Positions 60,063-64,000 of a stretch of DNA of 64,000 bases are shown in pieces (within the stretch, counting starts at the first letter, position 1; each line of letters opens with the position of its first letter). The stretch is from Novosphingobium profundi (lineage in GTDB: Bacteria; Pseudomonadota; Alphaproteobacteria; Sphingomonadales; Sphingomonadaceae), in assembly GCF_020524485.1 (NCBI RefSeq), contig NZ_JAIVLF010000003.1, forward strand, positions 310,001-374,000, read 5' to 3'. The notes under the pieces were generated by a model that was not told the DNA's origin, made no database searches, and saw only the letters and a list, made by a program, of their open reading frames with translations. The position numbers and the translations under genes were made by a program.

Positions 60063-62192
60063 TTAGCCTGAAATCAGCGCATCGAGCGCCAGCGCACCTT
60101 CCCCTTCGGGCAGCACCAAGACCGGGTTGAGATCGAGCTCGCCAATCTCGGGGGTCCCCCGCACGACAGCGCCCAGCGCCTCGACTGTGGCCGCAAGGGC
60201 GTCGAGGTCGGCCCTGGGCGCCCCGCGGAAGCCCTCCAGCAGCGGCGCCATGCGCAGTGTACGGATCTTCGCCTTGATTTCCTCGCGCGTGAGGTCGGGA
60301 GCAAGCAGCACGGCATCGTGCAGCAATTCCGCCGCCACGCCGCCAAAGCCGACGAGGAGCACCGGCCCCCAACTGGGATCGCGCTTGGCCCCGACGATCA
60401 TCTCCACCCCGCGCGGGCCCATTCCTTCGACGAGCAGGCCATCGAGTTCGAGGCCGGGACGTGCCTTGGCGACATCGCCCTGCATCTTGCTCCAGGCCGC
60501 CTCCAGCGCATCGCCATCGGCGATGTTGATGATGACGCCGCCCGCATCGCTCTTGTGGCTGAGTGCAGCGGCCTGTGCCTTCAGCACGACCGGGTAGCCG
60601 ATCCGCTCGGCAATGGCGCGCGCCTCGGTGGCGCTGGTCGCCAGTTCGCCGGGCGAGAAGAGCACGCCGTGGGGCGCGAGAAGCGCCTTGGCCCGGTATT
60701 CCGGGATCACCTCGCCCGGCGCCGGACCGTCGATGCGAATTGGCGCAGGTGCGGTTCCAGCACGCTCGCCGGTGCGACTGTGGGCCAAACGCGCGAGCGC
60801 CTTGAGCGCGCGTTCGGGGGTCGGGAAATAGGGCACACCGAGCTTGCGCAGCGCCGCGATATCGTCGTCAAGGACGCCCCCACCCTCGTCGACGCCCGCC
60901 ACCACGACCGGCTTGGCCCCGCCAAGCTCGCCCACGGCCTGCGCCACGGCGGCGAACTTGATGTGGCTGGTGTGGGTATCGGTCTGGATCAGCGGCACGA
61001 GGATCGTGTCGATCCGATCATCGCTGCCGAGCGCGGCCAGCGTACGGTTGTAGAGCGTGGAATCGACAAGCCCCTGCGCCGTGATGTCGAGCGGATTGCT
61101 GACCGGCACGAAGACGGGAAGCGCCTCGCGCAGCGCCGGACTGTCCGCGTCCGTCAGCTTGGGCAGCGGCAGGCTAAGCTTCTCCGCCCCATCGAGCATC
61201 ATCGCCTTGAGCGCGCCCGATTCCGAGACCACGGCCAGGTCGGGGCCCGGAAGCGTAGGACACCGCAGCGCGATCTCGGCCACGTCGCCCAGTTCCTCCA
61301 ACCCCTCGACCATGATGACGCCCGCATGGGTGACGAGGGTCTCCATCACCGCATGGTCGCCCGCCATGGCGCCGGTGTGGGTGGCCGCACTCTCGCGCCC
61401 AGCCTCACTCGACCCCGGGTGCAGCAGGACAACGGTCTTGCCCTTGGCCCGCGCACGTTCAACGGCTTCCAGGTACTCCATGGGCTTGCGGAAATGCTCG
61501 ACGATCATGGCAATGACCGAGGTGTCCTCGTCGCCGGCGAGATAGTCGAGATAGTCCTCGACCCCGCTCGCGGCCTCGTTGCCGGTCGAGATATAGCAGG
61601 ACAGTGGTACATCGCGCGCGATCATGGTGGTGGCCAGCACGGCGGCCATCGCGCCCGATTGCGAGACCACGCCCACCTTCTTCGCGCCCTTGGCGCGGGC
61701 GGGCGGCAGTTCGACGAACGTCAGCGCGACGTTAGCGTCGAAATTGACGAGGCCAAGGCAGTTGGGCCCTTCGATGACCATCCCCGCCTCGCGCGCCACG
61801 CGCGCCAGTTCTTCCTGCCGGGCCAGCCCTTCGGCGCCGTCCTCGGCAAATCCGGCCGAGAAGATCACCGCCGAGCCGCAGCCACGCTGCGCCAGCGCCT
61901 TCACCGCATCGAGCACCGCGCCCTGCGGGATCGCGAGCACGGCCGCATCGATCCCGTCGGGCAGCGCGGACACATCGGGAACGCACGGACGCCCGCCGAT
62001 CTCCTCGCGCTTGGGATTGACGAGATGAATGTCACCCGGGAAGTCCGCCTCGACCAGATTCTTGAGGACAGACGCCCCCAGCGAGCCCGGACGGTCCGAG
62101 GCTCCAACAATGGCGACGCTGCGCGGGTTGAGAAGGCGGTCGATCGCGGCTCTGGCGACACGATCCTGTACGGCGGCTTCCTGCACGGACAC
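60063..62192 (-). CDS. ferA: Feruloyl-CoA synthetase (FerA-like, NDP-forming)
   Basis: 709-aa NDP-forming acyl-CoA synthetase. An N-terminal CoA-binding Rossmann domain (NPRSVAIVGASDRPGSLG), two flavodoxin-like ligase domains with the phospho-His region ATHTGAMAGDHAVMETL, and a C-terminal ATP-grasp domain (ERIGYPVVLKAQAAALSHKS, MIVGAKRDPSWGPVLLVGFG). FerA of SYK-6 belongs to this family rather than to the AMP-forming one, and the length agrees. It would make feruloyl-CoA for the lyase at 59016. GTG at 62192 with GGGAGAG 7 bp upstream; the longer open frame would run through the operator and the MarR gene. Confidence 0.87.
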   Translation of the reverse strand: MSVQEAAVQDRVARAAIDRLLNPRSVAIVGASDRPGSLGASVLKNLVEADFPGDIHLVNPKREEIGGRPCVPDVSALPDGIDAAVLAIPQGAVLDAVKALAQRGCGSAVIFSAGFAEDGAEGLARQEELARVAREAGMVIEGPNCLGLVNFDANVALTFVELPPARAKGAKKVGVVSQSGAMAAVLATTMIARDVPLSCYISTGNEAASGVEDYLDYLAGDEDTSVIAMIVEHFRKPMEYLEAVERARAKGKTVVLLHPGSSEAGRESAATHTGAMAGDHAVMETLVTHAGVIMVEGLEELGDVAEIALRCPTLPGPDLAVVSESGALKAMMLDGAEKLSLPLPKLTDADSPALREALPVFVPVSNPLDITAQGLVDSTLYNRTLAALGSDDRIDTILVPLIQTDTHTSHIKFAAVAQAVGELGGAKPVVVAGVDEGGGVLDDDIAALRKLGVPYFPTPERALKALARLAHSRTGERAGTAPAPIRIDGPAPGEVIPEYRAKALLAPHGVLFSPGELATSATEARAIAERIGYPVVLKAQAAALSHKSDAGGVIINIADGDALEAAWSKMQGDVAKARPGLELDGLLVEGMGPRGVEMIVGAKRDPSWGPVLLVGFGGVAAELLHDAVLLAPDLTREEIKAKIRTLRMAPLLEGFRGAPRADLDALAATVEALGAVVRGTPEIGELDLNPVLVLPEGEGALALDALISG

Positions 62193-62274
62193 TTCAGTGC
62201 TCTCCCATCTGGTTCGCGCGCCTCCCCACGGGCACGGCGCAAGGCTTCCGGTCTTTTCCGGCAAGCGCCATCTT

Positions 62275-62291
62275 TGTATCCTAGGGATACA
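62275..62291. promoter_or_regulatory. TGTATCC-TAG-GGATACA operator upstream of FerA-like gene
   Basis: Perfect 7-bp arms. It lies in the 149-bp gap between the MarR stop and the synthetase start, 83 bp upstream of the latter, so the synthetase has its own regulated promoter. Confidence 0.75.
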
Positions 62292-62341
62292 TAGCACGCA
62301 AGCCGATTGCGCGCCGCCAACACCCTCGTGCGCGTAACGAA

Positions 62342-62770
62342 TTATGGCTCGCGATGGTGCAGCCGCTGCAGCATTTCCAGAAGCGACTTGCGTTCGGCCG
62401 CGCTTAGTACGCCAAAGAAGCGCCGCTCGTTCTCCGCCAGCGCCACGTCGACATCGGCCGCGAACTGCTCCCCCTTGGCGGTCAGTTCCAGCGCATGGGC
62501 ACGCGGGTCCGCACTCGGCGCACGCCGGATCAGGCCCCGCCCCTCGAGCAGGTCGACGATCTTCATCGCGCTCGACCGGTTGACGTTGAGGGCGCCGCCG
62601 AGCGCCGACTGCGAGCATCCCGGATTGGCACGAATGAGCAGAAGCGCGGTCGCGCGCGCGGGCGTGATATCAAGGTGCTCGAGCGCCGCACGCGCGGCTT
62701 CGTGCGCCATCGGATGGACCAGTTGAACCTGGTAACCCAACTGCCCGGCAAGATCGCCTCCCACCTTCAT
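62342..62770 (-). CDS. MarR-family regulator of ferulate genes
   Basis: 142-aa MarR protein: SQSALGGALNVNRSSAMKIV (recognition region), DLLEGRGLIRRAPSADPR (wing). Its position upstream of the FerA-like gene, and the presence of the same palindrome before itself, the synthetase and the lyase, parallel FerC of SYK-6, a MarR repressor released by hydroxycinnamoyl-CoA. ATG at 62770 is preferred over a GTG at 62788 on spacing grounds. Confidence 0.85.
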   Translation of the reverse strand: MKVGGDLAGQLGYQVQLVHPMAHEAARAALEHLDITPARATALLLIRANPGCSQSALGGALNVNRSSAMKIVDLLEGRGLIRRAPSADPRAHALELTAKGEQFAADVDVALAENERRFFGVLSAAERKSLLEMLQRLHHREP

Positions 62771-62799
62771 TTCCCGTTCACCCCACACCTTGCCATCTT

Positions 62800-62816
62800 T
62801 GTATCCCAGGCGTACA
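62800..62816. promoter_or_regulatory. TGTATCC-CAG-GCGTACA operator, MarR/ALDH divergent promoter
   Basis: One mismatch in the right arm. It is 30 bp from the MarR start on the minus strand and 95 bp from the aldehyde dehydrogenase start on the plus strand, so it could control both and provide autoregulation. Confidence 0.68.
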
Positions 62817-62910
62817 TAAAGCCGCGCCCGAGAGAAAGGGACTTCGCGTCAATGCGCCTGACAGCGGGAAAGATTCCCTGTAGCATCGACGCTAAACAAG
62901 GAGAGCGATC

Positions 62911-64000
62911 GTGAAAACCGATTTCAAGCTGCTGATCGACGGCAAACTCGTCGACGGCGTGTCCACCTTCGACGTCGTCAACCCGGCGACCGAAGAGTCC
63001 TTCGCCCAGTGCCCGCGCGCCAGCGAAGCCATGCTCGACGAAGCCGTGGCCGCAGCGAAGGCGGCCCAGCCGGCCTGGGCCGCGCTGAGCGCCGACGAGC
63101 GTCAGGCCTATCTCAACAAGCTGGCCGACGCGATGGAAGCGCGTCACGAGGAATTCGGCCGTCTCCTCACCGCCGAACAGGGCAAGCCGCTCGACCAGGC
63201 GATGTACGAGATCGGCGGCAGCATCTACACCATCCGCGCCATCGCCGCGATGCGCCTGCCTGACCAGACCATGCGCGATGAAGGCGGCAACACCATCATC
63301 GAACACCGCACGCCGCTGGGCGTGTGCGCCGCAATCACCCCCTGGAACTTCCCGGTGATCCTGCTCGTGGGCAAGATGGCGCCCTGCCTCATCACCGGCA
63401 ACACGATGGTCGCCAAGCCCGCGCCGACGACCCCGCTCACCACGCTGCTCCTCGCCGAACTGGCCGCCGACATCCTGCCCGCGGGCGTCTTCAACGTCGT
63501 GTGCGACCAGAACGAGCTCGGCCCCAAGCTCACCGGCCACCCGGACATCGCCAAGGTCTCCTTCACCGGTTCGACCGCGACCGGCAAGAAGGTCATGGCG
63601 TCCGCCGCCGAAGGCGTAAAGCGCGTGACGCTGGAACTGGGCGGCAACGACGCCGCAATCGTCCTCGATGACGTCCCCGCCAAGGTCGCCGCAGAAAAGG
63701 TCTACAACGGCGCCATGGCGAACGCGGGCCAGATCTGCGTCGCGATCAAGCGTGCCTACGTGCCGACCGCGATGTACGACGAATTCTGCGCCGAAATCGC
63801 CAAGCTGACCAAGGCCGCCGTCGTCGACGACGGCTCCAAGCAGGGCGCGACCGTGGGCCCGGTCCAGAACAAGATGCAGTACGACAAGGTCCTCGCCATG
63901 ATCGAGGACGCCAAGGCGAGCGGCACGCTCATCGCCGAGGCCGCGAAGCCCGACAAGGCCGGCTACTTCATCGCGCCGACCGTCATCGGCGGCCTTTCCG
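62911..64000 (+). CDS. NAD(P)-dependent aldehyde dehydrogenase (partial, runs off window)
   Basis: The first 363 codons of an ALDH-superfamily enzyme, open to the window end. It shows TPWNFPVILLVGKMAPCL, FTGSTATGKK, general base in LELGGNDAA and nucleophile Cys in NAGQICVAIKR. AAGGAGAGCGATC precedes the GTG at 62911. Placed beside the ferulate genes, it is a good candidate for oxidation of the vanillin released by the lyase at 59016. The C-terminal quarter with the EEIFGP-type motif is not visible. Confidence 0.85.
   Translation, partial: MKTDFKLLIDGKLVDGVSTFDVVNPATEESFAQCPRASEAMLDEAVAAAKAAQPAWAALSADERQAYLNKLADAMEARHEEFGRLLTAEQGKPLDQAMYEIGGSIYTIRAIAAMRLPDQTMRDEGGNTIIEHRTPLGVCAAITPWNFPVILLVGKMAPCLITGNTMVAKPAPTTPLTTLLLAELAADILPAGVFNVVCDQNELGPKLTGHPDIAKVSFTGSTATGKKVMASAAEGVKRVTLELGGNDAAIVLDDVPAKVAAEKVYNGAMANAGQICVAIKRAYVPTAMYDEFCAEIAKLTKAAVVDDGSKQGATVGPVQNKMQYDKVLAMIEDAKASGTLIAEAAKPDKAGYFIAPTVIGGLS

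Noticed and set aside
62193..62618. N-terminal extension of the FerA-like synthetase (142 further codons)
   Set aside because: It would run through the operator at 62275 and into the MarR gene in another frame; the GTG at 62192 has a good ribosome site and gives the usual family length.

Overview
The window is 64 kb of GC-rich, gene-dense DNA. It most resembles a sphingomonad (Novosphingobium/Sphingobium-type alphaproteobacterium), because it carries recognisable relatives of the lignin-catabolism enzymes of that group: LigE, LigF, LigG, a Nu-class GST, LigD-type dehydrogenases, LigM, lignostilbene dioxygenases, and FerA/FerB. I see no tRNA, rRNA, transposase, integrase, phage gene or CRISPR array. 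The genes form a catabolic island for the upper pathways of lignin-derived aromatics; no ring-cleavage genes are present.

Region 1 (0-29.6 kb). A lignostilbene-dioxygenase-like gene faces a MarR regulator, followed by an acyl-CoA dehydrogenase, an aromatic-acid MFS importer, a SnoaL/NTF2-like enzyme and a LigD-like SDR. The minus-strand operon ligF-ligE-ligG-aldehyde dehydrogenase breaks beta-aryl ethers. Opposite it lies a plus-strand run: Nu GST, hotdog thioesterase, CmcJ-like oxygenase and MFS exporter. A BKACE enzyme, a LigD-like SDR and a VOC protein follow. Next come a minus block (SDR, amidohydrolase, PQQ alcohol dehydrogenase, two coupled LigF-related GSTs, TonB receptor), a second CmcJ-like gene, a CDF transporter and ligM. 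Together these could take a beta-O-4 dimer through Calpha oxidation, ether cleavage, deglutathionylation, side-chain oxidation and beta-keto acid cleavage to vanillate, then O-demethylate it.

Region 2 (29.7-58.9 kb). Operons are mostly arranged as divergent pairs around near-identical palindromes of the form GTAACG-N2-CGTTAC. They encode a p-cresol-methylhydroxylase-like flavoprotein with cytochrome c, an NmrA-PQQ dehydrogenase-GMC oxidase-stilbene dioxygenase operon, a second TonB receptor, an importer, aldehyde dehydrogenase, SDRs, a second VAO-type flavoprotein, a MarR regulator and a drug/metabolite exporter. Small SnoaL-like proteins are unusually numerous, with nine genes across the window. 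A PAS-GGDEF protein and an S41 peptidase are embedded here and look unrelated.

Region 3 (58.9-64 kb). This is a ferulate module: feruloyl-CoA hydratase/lyase (FerB-like), NDP-forming feruloyl-CoA synthetase (FerA-like), a MarR regulator, and an aldehyde dehydrogenase cut by the window end. Three copies of a different palindrome, TGTATCC-N3-GGATACA, sit at their promoters.

Three copies of a nested-palindrome element of about 115 bp lie between convergent gene ends. Product names rest on reading motifs and on remembered family sequences; no database search was run.
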